In this document: positions 26,834 through 35,918 of the stretch, one piece after another
Numbering within the stretch: position 1 is the first letter of the stretch
Layout: each line of letters starts with the position of its first letter
Source of the DNA: Shewanella colwelliana ATCC 39565
GTDB taxonomy: Bacteria > Pseudomonadota > Gammaproteobacteria > Enterobacterales > Shewanellaceae
Length of the DNA stretch: 64,000 nt
Direction of reading: 5' to 3'
Assembly (NCBI RefSeq): GCF_000518705.1
Contig: NZ_JAEC01000012.1
Span: 107,852 to 171,851, forward strand
Program-made: the position numbers and the translations under genes
The notes under the pieces: generated by a model
Database searches by the model: none
Seen by the model: only the letters and a program-made list of their open reading frames with translations
What the model was told of the DNA's origin: nothing

Positions 26834-27559
26834 ATGAACTTTACCCGAGCCCTTACCTTGCTATGCACGCTTGTTGCAGCGCCATTTGTGCTAGCTGCAT
26901 CAAATAGTGCCGTTGATAATAGTGCCCAACTTAAACAAAAATTGTCTGAGACATTAAGTGTAGAAGTGCAAAGCCTTACCCCATCACCAGTGCCTGGGCT
27001 ATATGAAGCCATTACAGATCGCGGTGTGCTTTATATCTCACAAGATGGTTCTAAGTTGTTCCATGGTAATTTATATGATCTAGATAAAGGCATGAAAAAC
27101 TTAACCGAGGCTGCGTTGGCTGGCCCTCGTATTGAGATGATTAAGCCTTTTGAGAAGAATATGTTGGTCTATAAGGCTAAAGATGAGAAACATGTCGTTA
27201 CCGTGTTTACTGACATCACCTGTGGCTACTGCCGTAAACTGCATAACGAGATGGCCGAGTATAACGATTTAGGCATCACAGTGCGTTATTTAGCGTTCCC
27301 ACGCCAAGGTGTGCCGTCTAAAAATGCTAACGAGATGGAAGCGGTATGGTGTGCTGCCGACCCACTGCAAGCAATGGATGATGCAAAAGGTGGTAAAAGT
27401 GTGCCGCTGGCCAAGTGTGATGCAAAAATTGCTCAGCAGTACAGCTTAGGGCAAACACTCGGTGTAAATGGTACGCCAGCTATCATCTTAGAAGATGGCA
27501 CCATGATCCCAGGCTATCAGCCGCCAGCACAGCTTTTACAAGTGTTAGAGCGCAACTAA
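26834..27559 (+). CDS. dsbC: Periplasmic disulfide isomerase DsbC
   Basis: 241 residues. The Sec signal peptide ends near V-L-A|A (about 21). An N-terminal dimerisation domain (about 30-90) precedes a thioredoxin-fold domain with active site C-G-Y-C (C130, C133). A second Cys pair (about 170 and 196) is the expected structural disulfide. The cis-Pro is in 'N-G-T-P-A'. It corrects wrong disulfides in the periplasm and is kept reduced by DsbD. Second gene of the xerD-dsbC-recJ cluster, with a strong terminator just downstream. Confidence 0.95.
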   Translation: MNFTRALTLLCTLVAAPFVLAASNSAVDNSAQLKQKLSETLSVEVQSLTPSPVPGLYEAITDRGVLYISQDGSKLFHGNLYDLDKGMKNLTEAALAGPRIEMIKPFEKNMLVYKAKDEKHVVTVFTDITCGYCRKLHNEMAEYNDLGITVRYLAFPRQGVPSKNANEMEAVWCAADPLQAMDDAKGGKSVPLAKCDAKIAQQYSLGQTLGVNGTPAIILEDGTMIPGYQPPAQLLQVLERN

Positions 27560-27584
27560 TAGCCGTGATTGCTATTGAGTTAAG

Positions 27585-27609
27585 AGGTGAGCCAAGGCTC
27601 ACCTTTTTT
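27585..27609 (+). terminator. Intrinsic terminator after dsbC
   Basis: AGGTGAGCC-AA-GGCTCACCT followed by a T run to 27609. It should reduce read-through into recJ, so recJ probably has its own promoter in 27610-27713. Confidence 0.88.
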
Positions 27610-27713
27610 GTGTCTGTTCAATGGTGATGTGCAACAAAACTCAATGCGGTTACTGTGTTATTCACTGAGCTTTGTTATGCTAGCTGACCATGTATGCTTA
27701 GGTTATTGATGTT

Positions 27714-29438
27714 GTGATCCATAAGATAGTTCGCCGTCCGGCAGTAGATGATAGTCACCTTCCTGCACACCTCTCTCCAATATTAAAACAGGTGTATGCG
27801 AGTCGAGGTTGTAGTGATACAGATTGCGAGTTGGCGCTTGCTAACTTGTTGCGCCCCAATACCATGAAGGATGTTGATGTTGCCGCAGCGATTGTTGCAG
27901 ATGCTATTGCTGCCAACCGAGCTATCTTAATCATGGGGGATTTCGATGCCGATGGGGCCACATCGACCAGTGTTTGTTTGCTTGCTCTGCGGATGATGGG
28001 CGCACAAAAGGTGGACTACCTTATCCCTAATCGTTTTGATTATGGCTATGGTCTAAGTCCTGAAATTGTCGATGTGGCTCACCAAAAAGGTGCCGAGCTG
28101 TTGATCACCGTCGATAATGGTATTTCATCGATTGAAGGTGTCGCGGCGGCAAAAGCCCGTGGCATGACAGTGGTGATCACCGACCATCACCTGCCAGGTC
28201 AAACCGTGCCAGCGGCAGATGCCATTGTTAATCCCAATCAGGTGGGTTGTAGCTTTGCCAGTAAAGCCATTGCTGGTGTTGGGGTCGCTTTCTATTTGAT
28301 GTCGGCTCTCAGAGCTGAACTAAGGCAACGCAACTGGTACCAGCAACAGGGTATTGCTGAGCCTAACCTCGCCAGCTTATTAGATATTGTCGCACTGGGC
28401 ACTGTGGCCGATGTGGTGTCTCTCGATACCAATAATCGCATCTTAGTTGATGCGGGGCTTAAGCGAGTGCGTGCTGGTCGTTGTCGTCCGGGTATCACTG
28501 CGCTGCTAGAAGTGGCTAAACGTAACACGGCACGGATTGTTGCCTCTGACTTTGGCTTTGCGGTGGGACCACGCCTCAACGCCGCAGGCCGACTAGACGA
28601 GATGGCCCTAGGGGTCGAAACCTTGTTGTGTGATGACATCATGCACGCACGGCGCATGGCCAGCGAGCTGGATGGTTTAAACGCAGAACGACGCGACTTA
28701 GAAGCCGACATGCAGCAAGAAGCGCTAAAAAGCCTCGAAGCGTTAGCACTGGATGAGTCAGACTTACCTTGGGGAATCGCACTTTATCAAAGCGATTGGC
28801 ATCAGGGGGTGATAGGCATTCTCGCTTCACGAATCAAAGATAAATATCATCGCCCAGTTATTGCCTTTGCAGAAGCAAGTGAAGGGGAGATAAAAGGCTC
28901 TGCACGCTCTATTAAGGGGTTGCATATGCGCGACCTACTGGAGCTTATCAATGCCAAACACCCTGGGATGATCATCAAGTTTGGTGGACATGCCATGGCA
29001 GCGGGACTGTCGTTAAGAGCGGGGGAGTTTAACCGCTTCGCTGCGGCGTATGATGAAGCCGTCCGAAATCTGTTGGCGCCCGAGCAGCTAACGGGTGAGA
29101 TAGTGAGTGATGGAGCGTTATTGCCCCATCAGCTGAACATGGATATTGCCCGAGAATTACGCAATGCAGGTCCATGGGGGCAAAATTTCGCCGAGCCACT
29201 GTTTGATGGTTACTTTCGCGTAGTACAGCAACGGATTGTGGGTGAGCGTCATCTCAAACTGGTACTGGAAAGCGAGTGTGGCCAAACCATGGTGGACGCC
29301 ATCGCCTTTAATGTCGACCTGAAAACTTGGCCCGATGCTACGATTCAATTTGCCCATGTAGCATATAAGCTCGATATTAATGAGTACCGAGGGAATGAAA
29401 GCCTGCAATTGATGGTGGAGCAGATAGAACCTCGATGA
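27714..29438 (+). CDS. recJ: Single-strand-specific 5'-3' exonuclease RecJ
   Basis: 574 residues from a GTG start. DHH-family motifs are D-F-D-A-D-G-A-T-S-T (about 76-85), V-D-N-G-I (about 138) and T-D-H-H (about 154), followed by the DHHA1 nucleic-acid-binding motif 'G-G-H-A-M-A-A-G' (about 424) and an OB-fold. It matches E. coli RecJ closely through the first 170 residues ('ASRG', 'YLIPNRF-YGYGLSPE'). Acts in recombination and mismatch repair. Third gene of the conserved cluster after a terminator. Confidence 0.95.
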   Translation: MIHKIVRRPAVDDSHLPAHLSPILKQVYASRGCSDTDCELALANLLRPNTMKDVDVAAAIVADAIAANRAILIMGDFDADGATSTSVCLLALRMMGAQKVDYLIPNRFDYGYGLSPEIVDVAHQKGAELLITVDNGISSIEGVAAAKARGMTVVITDHHLPGQTVPAADAIVNPNQVGCSFASKAIAGVGVAFYLMSALRAELRQRNWYQQQGIAEPNLASLLDIVALGTVADVVSLDTNNRILVDAGLKRVRAGRCRPGITALLEVAKRNTARIVASDFGFAVGPRLNAAGRLDEMALGVETLLCDDIMHARRMASELDGLNAERRDLEADMQQEALKSLEALALDESDLPWGIALYQSDWHQGVIGILASRIKDKYHRPVIAFAEASEGEIKGSARSIKGLHMRDLLELINAKHPGMIIKFGGHAMAAGLSLRAGEFNRFAAAYDEAVRNLLAPEQLTGEIVSDGALLPHQLNMDIARELRNAGPWGQNFAEPLFDGYFRVVQQRIVGERHLKLVLESECGQTMVDAIAFNVDLKTWPDATIQFAHVAYKLDINEYRGNESLQLMVEQIEPR

Positions 29439-29827
29439 GCGACGGCGGGGTAGCATCTGGCTTACTGGTTAGGTTTGTTTGCCGGTCTAACCTTCATGGC
29501 TACTTATAAATAGCCTGCGGGGGTGATGTATCTACCAATATCGTGATCACATAAACAGTGATATTGCCGATATCATGCTGACATTTACCATATCGCTATG
29601 GGTTAGATGTTAATCAAGGATTGAATGGGTAAGCACTCTTGTAGCTCGGTCAGTGAAGCGTAGCTTAGTGCGTACGAGCGAGAGGCATGGATGCCGAGGT
29701 AAAGATCACATGGAGATGCAGGTAACGTGTCAGAGTGGCTTGCTGTAAGCAATTTATAACCATAAAGGCTAAAGTGACCGTTGGCTAGCGATGTGTGAGC
29801 ACTCATAGCCCTTGTAACAAAAAGGTT
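29439..29827. other. Intergenic region after recJ
   Basis: 389 bp between convergent genes. A segment around 29650-29705 (AGCGTAGCTTAG, ACGAGCGAGAGG) loosely resembles 5575-5625, possibly another decayed dispersed repeat. No terminator or gene was recognised. Confidence 0.4.
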
Positions 29828-30985
29828 TTACCTTAATACCTCCGTTAACACTCGTTGCCAATTGCCTCCCATGATCTTGCTGCGATCTCCACTGCTAAAA
29901 CCGGCGGCTGATAACGCGCTATCGATTCGCTCCATGCGATCGATATGATTTAGCTCAGGGATAATTACATGCTGCGGTTCACTGTCAAAGCCCAATACAC
30001 CGCGTGCGCGTAGACTGTGCCACCATTCGATATACTGCTTAACACCTTCGGCATTATTATTCTCGAGCTTTAATAGATTTTCATGGCCGCGTAGGGGGTA
30101 GTCGTTGGCAATAGCAACAGCGTCGATACCGCCGATATTGGCCACATGCTTAAGGTGCGCTATATAGTGCTCTGTGGTCGGGATTTTATCGTTAGTGAGC
30201 CAGAAGGTCATCATAAATACGCCAAACAAACCGCCAGTGTCGCCGATGGCTTTAATTACCTCATCGGGCGAGCAGCGGGCGTGGTTAACGATGGCGCGCA
30301 CGGCACCATGGCTCTGTACTATCGGCATCTTGCTCGCTCTAGCTGTCTCGAGGGCCGATTGAGGGCTAGAGTGACTGACATCAATTAACATCTTTTTCTG
30401 ATTCAGCTTTTCTATCAGTTGTTGGCCTGCTGGCGTTAACGGAAGGTTCAGTCCCTGTGTACCGTCATTATCCAGTGCGCCGCCGCTGAATTTATTACCA
30501 TAGTGATGGGTAAGTTGCAGTACGCGCAAACCACGGTCATAAAACTCATCGACCTGGGCTAAACCTGAATTTATGCTTTGCTCAACGCAGTCAGCGCCTT
30601 GAATTTGAAAAAATACCGCCGTTCGCTGACTATCCTGTGCGCGCTGAATATCTTGACCACTTTTACCGAGTAACAGTTTGTCTGGGTTGGCATTCACTCG
30701 GGTCAATGCTTCGCTTATGCTCTGGACACAGGCGTTATAGGTGCGTTTATAGTTGGTGGTACCATCGGGCTGCTTAATGGCTTCAATGGCCGAGATATCA
30801 CAAAGGTATGCATCGAGTTTGGAGCCGCTGAGATCGGCGAGATCATCGGGTAGAAAAGAGAGACCGTCGATGTAAAGTGGTTGGCTGCTCAGTTGTGCCC
30901 AACTCGTGAGAGGCGCTAACTGAGTCAGTAGGCCGCCAGCTGCCAAGGCTTTAAGTAGATGACGTCGTTGAGATTGTACGGCCAT
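29828..30985 (-). CDS. Peptidase M19 (renal dipeptidase)-like protein, metal site apparently degraded
   Basis: 385 residues with a twin-arginine leader (S-Q-R-R-H-L-L-K) ending near S-W-A. The fold matches M19: D-V-S-H-S-S (about 211), 'QSHGAVRAIVNHARC' (about 232) and G-G-L-F-G-V. However the first metal motif, normally H-x-D near the start of the mature domain, reads G-L-S here ('IDGLSFLPDD'), and the bridging Glu position ('I-E-G-G' in active enzymes) reads Q-I-Q-G. Only the two later His ligands remain. The binuclear zinc dipeptidase reaction is therefore doubtful; a one-metal enzyme or binding protein is possible. Single gene on the minus strand. Confidence 0.75.
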   Translation of the reverse strand: MAVQSQRRHLLKALAAGGLLTQLAPLTSWAQLSSQPLYIDGLSFLPDDLADLSGSKLDAYLCDISAIEAIKQPDGTTNYKRTYNACVQSISEALTRVNANPDKLLLGKSGQDIQRAQDSQRTAVFFQIQGADCVEQSINSGLAQVDEFYDRGLRVLQLTHHYGNKFSGGALDNDGTQGLNLPLTPAGQQLIEKLNQKKMLIDVSHSSPQSALETARASKMPIVQSHGAVRAIVNHARCSPDEVIKAIGDTGGLFGVFMMTFWLTNDKIPTTEHYIAHLKHVANIGGIDAVAIANDYPLRGHENLLKLENNNAEGVKQYIEWWHSLRARGVLGFDSEPQHVIIPELNHIDRMERIDSALSAAGFSSGDRSKIMGGNWQRVLTEVLR

Positions 30986-31127
30986 GTAGCGCTCCTAGAT
31001 TGTTATTATTATCGCGGCAAGTTCACAGAGATATGCAGCAGATATTAACATCAAAAAAGAGTCCGTGGCGCAAACATCTGCACCCAGTGCAGTCTCATCT
31101 CAGTCTGCGCTGGGTGTTGTGTTGCTT

Positions 31128-31799
31128 TTAGGCTATATGCGCTGCAATCGCCTTGCCGACAGCGCTGGCGCTCGCTGGGTTTTGCCCGGTGATAACGCGG
31201 TTGTCTTCGATGACAAATTCGTTCCAAGGTTGCACCTTATTATAACGTGCAGCTGTGCGAGTTAACGCTTCTTCAAGCAGGAATGGAATATTATCAATGG
31301 TGCCGTAGTCCACTTCTTCTTCGCGGGTAAATCCGGTAACCGATTTATCGGCAATCAGCTTCTGACCATTACTAAGCGTGATAGGCAGTAGGCCTGCAGG
31401 TCCATGACAAACGGCACCAATGACGCCGCCGGCTTCATAATGGCTCGCACTTAACTGTGCGACAAACTCATTGCTGGCTAAGTCTGACAGTAAGCCAAAC
31501 CCACCTGGATAATAAATAGCGGCATAATCCTGAATATTGATTTGGGTGGCAGGGATGGTGTTGTTTACCCGAGTTTGGAATACTTCATTGGCTAAGATCT
31601 CACTATTGATGGTGTCACCTTCAATATCGGTTCCATAAAGTGGTGCCTTGCCGCCCTGAATTGATACTAGGTCATAGTCCAGGCCTGCATCAAGTAACTG
31701 ATGCAGTGCATGGGTGAGTTCTGGAGCAAACGTGCCATTAGCTTCATCAGTGGTTCCGAGTGTCGCGTGGTTAGTCAGTAGGATAAGAACTTTTTTCAT
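31128..31799 (-). CDS. DJ-1/PfpI family protein (class I glutamine-amidotransferase-like)
   Basis: 223 residues from the ATG at 31799 (MKKVLILLTNHA), the usual start of this family; an ATG at 31832 adds 11 residues. The nucleophile elbow A-V-C-H-G-P-A-G (Cys about 124) and the 'Y-Y-P-G-G-F-G' loop match Hsp31-like/ThiJ-type proteins, which include glyoxalase III and protein-repair enzymes. It faces a LysR gene transcribed away from it; the two start codons are about 110 bp apart, a typical regulator/target layout. Oxidative or aldehyde-stress function is inferred from the family. Confidence 0.85.
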   Translation of the reverse strand: MKKVLILLTNHATLGTTDEANGTFAPELTHALHQLLDAGLDYDLVSIQGGKAPLYGTDIEGDTINSEILANEVFQTRVNNTIPATQINIQDYAAIYYPGGFGLLSDLASNEFVAQLSASHYEAGGVIGAVCHGPAGLLPITLSNGQKLIADKSVTGFTREEEVDYGTIDNIPFLLEEALTRTAARYNKVQPWNEFVIEDNRVITGQNPASASAVGKAIAAHIA

Positions 31800-31910
31800 T
31801 GGTCTGTGCTCATTTGTTGAAAGTGCGCTCATTGTAATTGTTGCTAATAGATATGATAATTAGCGAAATATGCAAATTACTATTGTTATATGGCAATAAT
31901 GGGTGTCGAT

Positions 31911-32810
31911 ATGGACAGTTTTGAGGGAATAGTGGAGTTTATTGCCGTGGCGGAAACCCATGGTTTTTCGGCGGCTGCACGTCAACTGGGTCACTCAACC
32001 AGCCATGTTAGCCGGCAAATTGCTCGCTTAGAAACCCGTTTAGGTTGCGCCTTGTTTGCTCGCACCACCCGCAGTGTCAGTTTGACGCAAGCAGGGCAGC
32101 GTTATTATCAACAGTGCAAAAATCTGTTGGTAGGGTTGCAGCAAGCCAATGAGCAGGTGATTAATCAACAATTGGAATTGAGTGGTACGCTGCGTGTCAG
32201 TGCCGCAGGGGCATTTGCTGAGCAGTATATTGCTCCCGTGTTGATAGAATTTGCCAGTCAACACCCTGAGCTGACTATCGACATGGATTTTAATAGCCGT
32301 ATGGTGAATTTTGTTGAGGACGGTATCGATTTCGCCATTCGTTTTGGTGCGTTACAAGACTCAGGGTTAGTGGCTCGTAAATTAGCCAACCGCAATATGA
32401 TGGCGGTGGCCAGTCCTGACTATCTTCAGCAGTATGGGCTGCCAAATCATCCTCGGGACCTCAAACACCATAGCTGTATTATCTCTAACAAGGATCATTG
32501 GTTGTTTCATGATGCTGACAGCGCAAGTGAACCTGAACGGGAGATCAACGTAAAGGTGCAGGGCCGCTGGCGTAGCAACAATGTCCCGGCAGTTATTGCT
32601 GCCTGTGAGCAGCATTTAGGCATTGGTTATCTACCCAAAAGTAGTTTTATCAATGCATTAGCTAAAGGTTCTGTTGTGCCTATTTTGCAGCCCTATTGGA
32701 GCAGCGGTTTAACCAGCTGGATTGTTTACCAAAACCGTCGCTTCTTACCCATGCGTGCCCGGCTAGCTATCGATCACTTACTGACGCACTTTGCCGATTG
32801 GCAGGAGTAG
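31911..32810 (+). CDS. LysR-type transcriptional regulator
   Basis: 299 residues from the ATG at 31911 (MDSFEGI); in-frame ATGs at 31890 and 31899 give slightly longer forms and no RBS decides. HTH pattern 'FSAAARQLGHSTSHVSRQ' (about 19-36) with 'E-T-R-L-G-x-x-L-F-x-R-T-T-R' is the family hallmark. The effector domain has the 'F-A-I-R-F-G' motif of the CrgA/DhcR-type group. Divergent from the DJ-1/PfpI gene, its likely target. MITE-like copy B starts 24 bp after its stop. Confidence 0.88.
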   Translation: MDSFEGIVEFIAVAETHGFSAAARQLGHSTSHVSRQIARLETRLGCALFARTTRSVSLTQAGQRYYQQCKNLLVGLQQANEQVINQQLELSGTLRVSAAGAFAEQYIAPVLIEFASQHPELTIDMDFNSRMVNFVEDGIDFAIRFGALQDSGLVARKLANRNMMAVASPDYLQQYGLPNHPRDLKHHSCIISNKDHWLFHDADSASEPEREINVKVQGRWRSNNVPAVIAACEQHLGIGYLPKSSFINALAKGSVVPILQPYWSSGLTSWIVYQNRRFLPMRARLAIDHLLTHFADWQE

Positions 32811-32833
32811 GCAAAAGTGATGAGCGCTAGCTT

Positions 32834-33124
32834 ATACCAATCAGTATAAAGCTGTGATCGCTCAGCGAGAATTTAGCGCTTATGAGGCAAGGCCCTTAAT
32901 TGCTCCTTGGCTCTAGCATCCTCGAAAACCGTTCCATGCGTTACCCAACCTCCTAAACCCCTTTAGTCGTGCTTCGCCCTATCTCCATATCGTCGTGCAT
33001 TAAGGGCATTCACAACATCCCTGTTGAATGGCCTCACAAGGGAGCAATCATTCTGTCGCCCATTTGCCTTGAATTAGTTGTCAAAAACACGCTGAGTCAA
33101 TCACTTTCTGATGCTGATTGGTAT
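32834..33124. mobile_element. MITE-like repeat, copy B
   Basis: About 291 bp with imperfect terminal inverted repeats of roughly 35 bp: left ATACCAATCAGTATAA, right CTGATTGGTAT. Outer segments match copy A at 25464-25776; the interior carries about 75 bp absent from A (TTGGCTCTAG to CGTCGT) and lacks A's own middle. No open frame. Its right end overlaps the last 24 bases of the TetR gene on the minus strand. Confidence 0.75.
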
Positions 33125-33691
33125 TACCATGGCATGCCAAAACAGATTGAAGCTGGCCTCTTTATGGTCATCTAACTGCCACTTATCTGGATGGTCGATA
33201 AAATAACGGGTGGCGGCAAGATATTGGCCATGACAGTTGTCTTGCATCAAACCAATTGGATAGTTGGCCAAGATACCTTGTTGTTGACCTTGTTCAATTA
33301 AGTTAGCAATAAAGCCCAATATGGTATTCATTGCTTGAGCTCGAACGGGTTGCTCTATGGTCGGCGACATAGAGTAGAGCTGAAAGAACTCCTGCTTAAG
33401 GGGATGGGCAATCGCCCAGTCGAGTGCAGAAAACCACAGTGTTTTGGCGTCTTGCTTTAAATTACCGCTCTGATTCGCTGCACCAACAATCGCGTTAGCA
33501 AACTCCTGCTTTACGGCCAAGAAAAGGTGATCCATTAAGGCATCTTTAGAGGCAAAATGGTGGAACAATGTACCTGTGGCAACCCCAGCTTCCCTCGCGA
33601 TGGAGGCCGTGGTTGTGGCATGAAATCCCTGTGCGACAAATAGCGATAACGCTGTGTCTAATATGGCTTGTTTTTTATCGGATTTACTCAT
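33101..33691 (-). CDS. TetR-family regulator next to aldehyde dehydrogenase gene; C-terminus inside a MITE-like element
   Basis: 196 residues. The N-terminal TetR HTH (about 8-54) reads 'ATTTASIAREAGVATGTLFHHF' in part (about 25-46). The C-terminal ligand-binding domain is helical. The last seven codons (I-P-I-S-I-R-K) and the stop are written by the right end of MITE-like copy B, so the original C-terminus has been replaced or trimmed by insertion. It lies 75 bp downstream of, and on the same strand as, the aldehyde dehydrogenase gene, whose upstream region has a palindrome of TetR-operator type at 35286-35303. Likely an aldehyde-responsive repressor (inference). Confidence 0.85.
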   Translation of the reverse strand: MSKSDKKQAILDTALSLFVAQGFHATTTASIAREAGVATGTLFHHFASKDALMDHLFLAVKQEFANAIVGAANQSGNLKQDAKTLWFSALDWAIAHPLKQEFFQLYSMSPTIEQPVRAQAMNTILGFIANLIEQGQQQGILANYPIGLMQDNCHGQYLAATRYFIDHPDKWQLDDHKEASFNLFWHAMVIPISIRK

Positions 33692-33766
33692 CTTGTAGCC
33701 TGCTTTTCAGTAACTATTATCGCCCTAACGCAGTGTTGTGCGAGGGCGAACTTTGCTATCAGCGTC

Positions 33767-35191
33767 TTAACGTAAGAATAGTTTCATCAGCAGTTGTTGA
33801 ACCGCGCTGCCATAGGGAGGGTGGACTAACTTACCAGTATTGAGCTTACCACGGCTAAGGACGGTTTTGGCGTGGCTCATGGTCAGGAACCCCTCTTTAC
33901 CATGGTAATGGCCCATGCCAGAGGGACCTATCCCACCAAAGGGCGCATCATCGGCGGCTACGTGGAATACCGTCTCATTAATACACACTCCGCCAGAGTG
34001 GGTGTGCGCTAAAATATGTTGTTGTGTTTGCTCACTAAAGCTCATGATATATAGCGCAAGTGGACGAGGACGGTCATTAATGAAATCAATGGCGTTATCG
34101 ACCGTTTCATATTCGATGATCGGTAGCAGCGGACCAAAAATCTCGTCTTGCATCAGTGTCATCTCATCGCTGACTTGAGTGATGAGCTGGGTGGGAATTT
34201 TGCGCTGTGCAGTGTCGATAGCTTCGCCGTTGGCAGAAGTAATTTGCGCGCCTTTGGCTTTTGCATCATCAATGACTGCAATGAGTCGATCAAACTGACG
34301 TTGATTAATGATAGCGCCATAATCCTCGTTATTGCTTATTTGGCCATACATCGCATTGAATTTGCGTTCAAATGCTTCTTTAAACTGTTCAGTTTTACCT
34401 TGTGGCACTAACACATAGTCGGGTGCGACACAGATCTGACCCGCATTTAAGCATTTACCATAGATCATTCGCTCAACGGCTTCATCGAGAGGCATATCTG
34501 GCGCAACAATCACTGGCGACTTTCCGCCTAGCTCTAAGGTTACGGGGGTCAGGTTTGCCGCGGCAGCACGCATTACATGGCGGCCCACAGTGGTTGACCC
34601 AGTAAATAACAGATGATCGAAGGCAAGCGATGAAAAGGCCGCGGCGACATCAGCTTCACCTTCAACTACCGCCACAACGGTTTCGTCAAATAGTGCGCTA
34701 AGCATCTGCTTGAGTACTGCATTGGTATGTGGAGTGAACTCAGACAGCTTTAACATCGCACGATTACCTGCGGCAATGGCGGTAATGAGTGGACCAATTG
34801 AGAGCATTACCGGGAAATTCCACGGCACAATAATGCCGACGACGCCCACTGGCTGGTACTGCACCGACACTTTGGCTGGCGCAAGCAGGATGCCCGCATG
34901 ACGGCGGCTAGGCTTCATCCAACCCTTTAGGTGTTTAAGGCTGTAATTGATGTTGTTGATGCAAGGCATGATGTCTGAAATCCGGCTGTCATCTTTAGAA
35001 CGATGACCATAATCTTTACTCAATGCATCGATAATAGCCTCTTGGTTATCCAGTAGTGCCGACTTGAGCGCTGATAACTGCTGTTTCCGTTCATCTAATG
35101 TTGGGGCGGGTTGACGTCTATAGCTGGCCTTCTGTTTGGCTAAGATAAGGTTTAGCTGTTCAGATGGGTTGATTTCAAGTGGCATATTCAT
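33767..35191 (-). CDS. calB: Coniferyl-aldehyde-dehydrogenase-like NAD(P)-dependent aldehyde dehydrogenase
   Basis: 474 residues from the ATG at 35191, with AAAGG 5-6 nt upstream. ALDH landmarks are P-W-N-F-P (about 124-128), F-T-G-S-T-x-V-G (about 197), catalytic Glu in 'LELGGKSP' (E220) and nucleophile Cys in 'NAGQICVAPDY' (C254). The 'I-C-V-A-P-D-Y' form and the hydrophobic C-terminal tail are typical of class 3-like/coniferyl aldehyde dehydrogenases. The true substrate may be any of several aromatic or fatty aldehydes. Co-oriented with the TetR gene and probably repressed by it through the palindrome upstream. Confidence 0.82.
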   Translation of the reverse strand: MNMPLEINPSEQLNLILAKQKASYRRQPAPTLDERKQQLSALKSALLDNQEAIIDALSKDYGHRSKDDSRISDIMPCINNINYSLKHLKGWMKPSRRHAGILLAPAKVSVQYQPVGVVGIIVPWNFPVMLSIGPLITAIAAGNRAMLKLSEFTPHTNAVLKQMLSALFDETVVAVVEGEADVAAAFSSLAFDHLLFTGSTTVGRHVMRAAAANLTPVTLELGGKSPVIVAPDMPLDEAVERMIYGKCLNAGQICVAPDYVLVPQGKTEQFKEAFERKFNAMYGQISNNEDYGAIINQRQFDRLIAVIDDAKAKGAQITSANGEAIDTAQRKIPTQLITQVSDEMTLMQDEIFGPLLPIIEYETVDNAIDFINDRPRPLALYIMSFSEQTQQHILAHTHSGGVCINETVFHVAADDAPFGGIGPSGMGHYHGKEGFLTMSHAKTVLSRGKLNTGKLVHPPYGSAVQQLLMKLFLR

Positions 35192-35285
35192 CACACCTTT
35201 CCTTTATTAAATTAATGGCAAACAGTTGCCAAAATAGTTGTTTTATTCATTGGCCGTTATAGATGCTATTGCAGTAACTGAATAA

Positions 35286-35303
35286 ACCGACTGATTAGTC
35301 GGT
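35286..35303. promoter_or_regulatory. Candidate TetR operator upstream of aldehyde dehydrogenase gene
   Basis: ACCGACT-GATT-AGTCGGT, perfect 7-bp arms, about 95 bp before the dehydrogenase start. The form matches operators of TetR regulators that control their own cluster. The divergent SpoIIAA-like gene begins 147 bp on the other side and might share it. Confidence 0.65.
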
Positions 35304-35449
35304 CTAATGTTAGTGCATTTATCTGTCTAGGTCAAATAATCGCCTAACTGCCCACGTAATGTGATGGTGATCACGTTTTGTTGGCGGTAGAAAACTACAC
35401 TTAAAGGAGATAGATATAGACGATATTTCATCGGCAAAAGGAGATTGAT

Positions 35450-35827
35450 ATGAGTGACGTCATTCATGGTATTTCTATCGGAATCGAGCGTAATGGTGAT
35501 GATTTTTATCTTGCTTTTAAAGCGGTCGGCAGCTTGTCTCACGCAGACTACCAACGTATGACCCCATTGCTTGAGTCCGCCCTAATCGGTATTCGCGAAC
35601 CCGAGGTATTTGTGTTGGCGGATATTACCGAGCTCGAAGGTATCTCACTACATGCCGCTTGGGATGATCTCAAGCTGGGGATCAAGCATGGCAAGGAGTT
35701 CAAAAAAGTGGCCATTGTCGGTCGAGGTGGCTTGCAGCAATGGATGACACGTGTTGCCGATTGGTTCACCCCTGGTGAGTTTAAGTTTTTTGAAGATAGG
35801 TTGCAGGCGCTCGATTGGTTGACCTAG
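35450..35827 (+). CDS. SpoIIAA-like (STAS-related) protein
   Basis: 125 residues, RBS AAAAGGAG before the ATG. The sequence fits the small SpoIIAA-like family: an alpha/beta fold with 'GFKA-GSLSHADY' near 25-38, 'L-A-D-I-T-E-L-E-G' near 62-70, and the end 'W-F-T-P-G-E-x-K-x-F'. No phosphorylatable Ser of an anti-sigma antagonist is obvious. In gammaproteobacteria such proteins often travel with universal stress proteins, as here, where two follow on the same strand (91 and 52 bp gaps). A stress-response role is an inference. Confidence 0.8.
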   Translation: MSDVIHGISIGIERNGDDFYLAFKAVGSLSHADYQRMTPLLESALIGIREPEVFVLADITELEGISLHAAWDDLKLGIKHGKEFKKVAIVGRGGLQQWMTRVADWFTPGEFKFFEDRLQALDWLT

Positions 35828-35918
35828 TTGGATGCTGTCAGCAATACGGCTAGGTTAAACGAACAGCGCAAAGGCCATAAACGGTTTAATTGATGGGAAA
35901 TTGATCCCTAAGGAGTGA

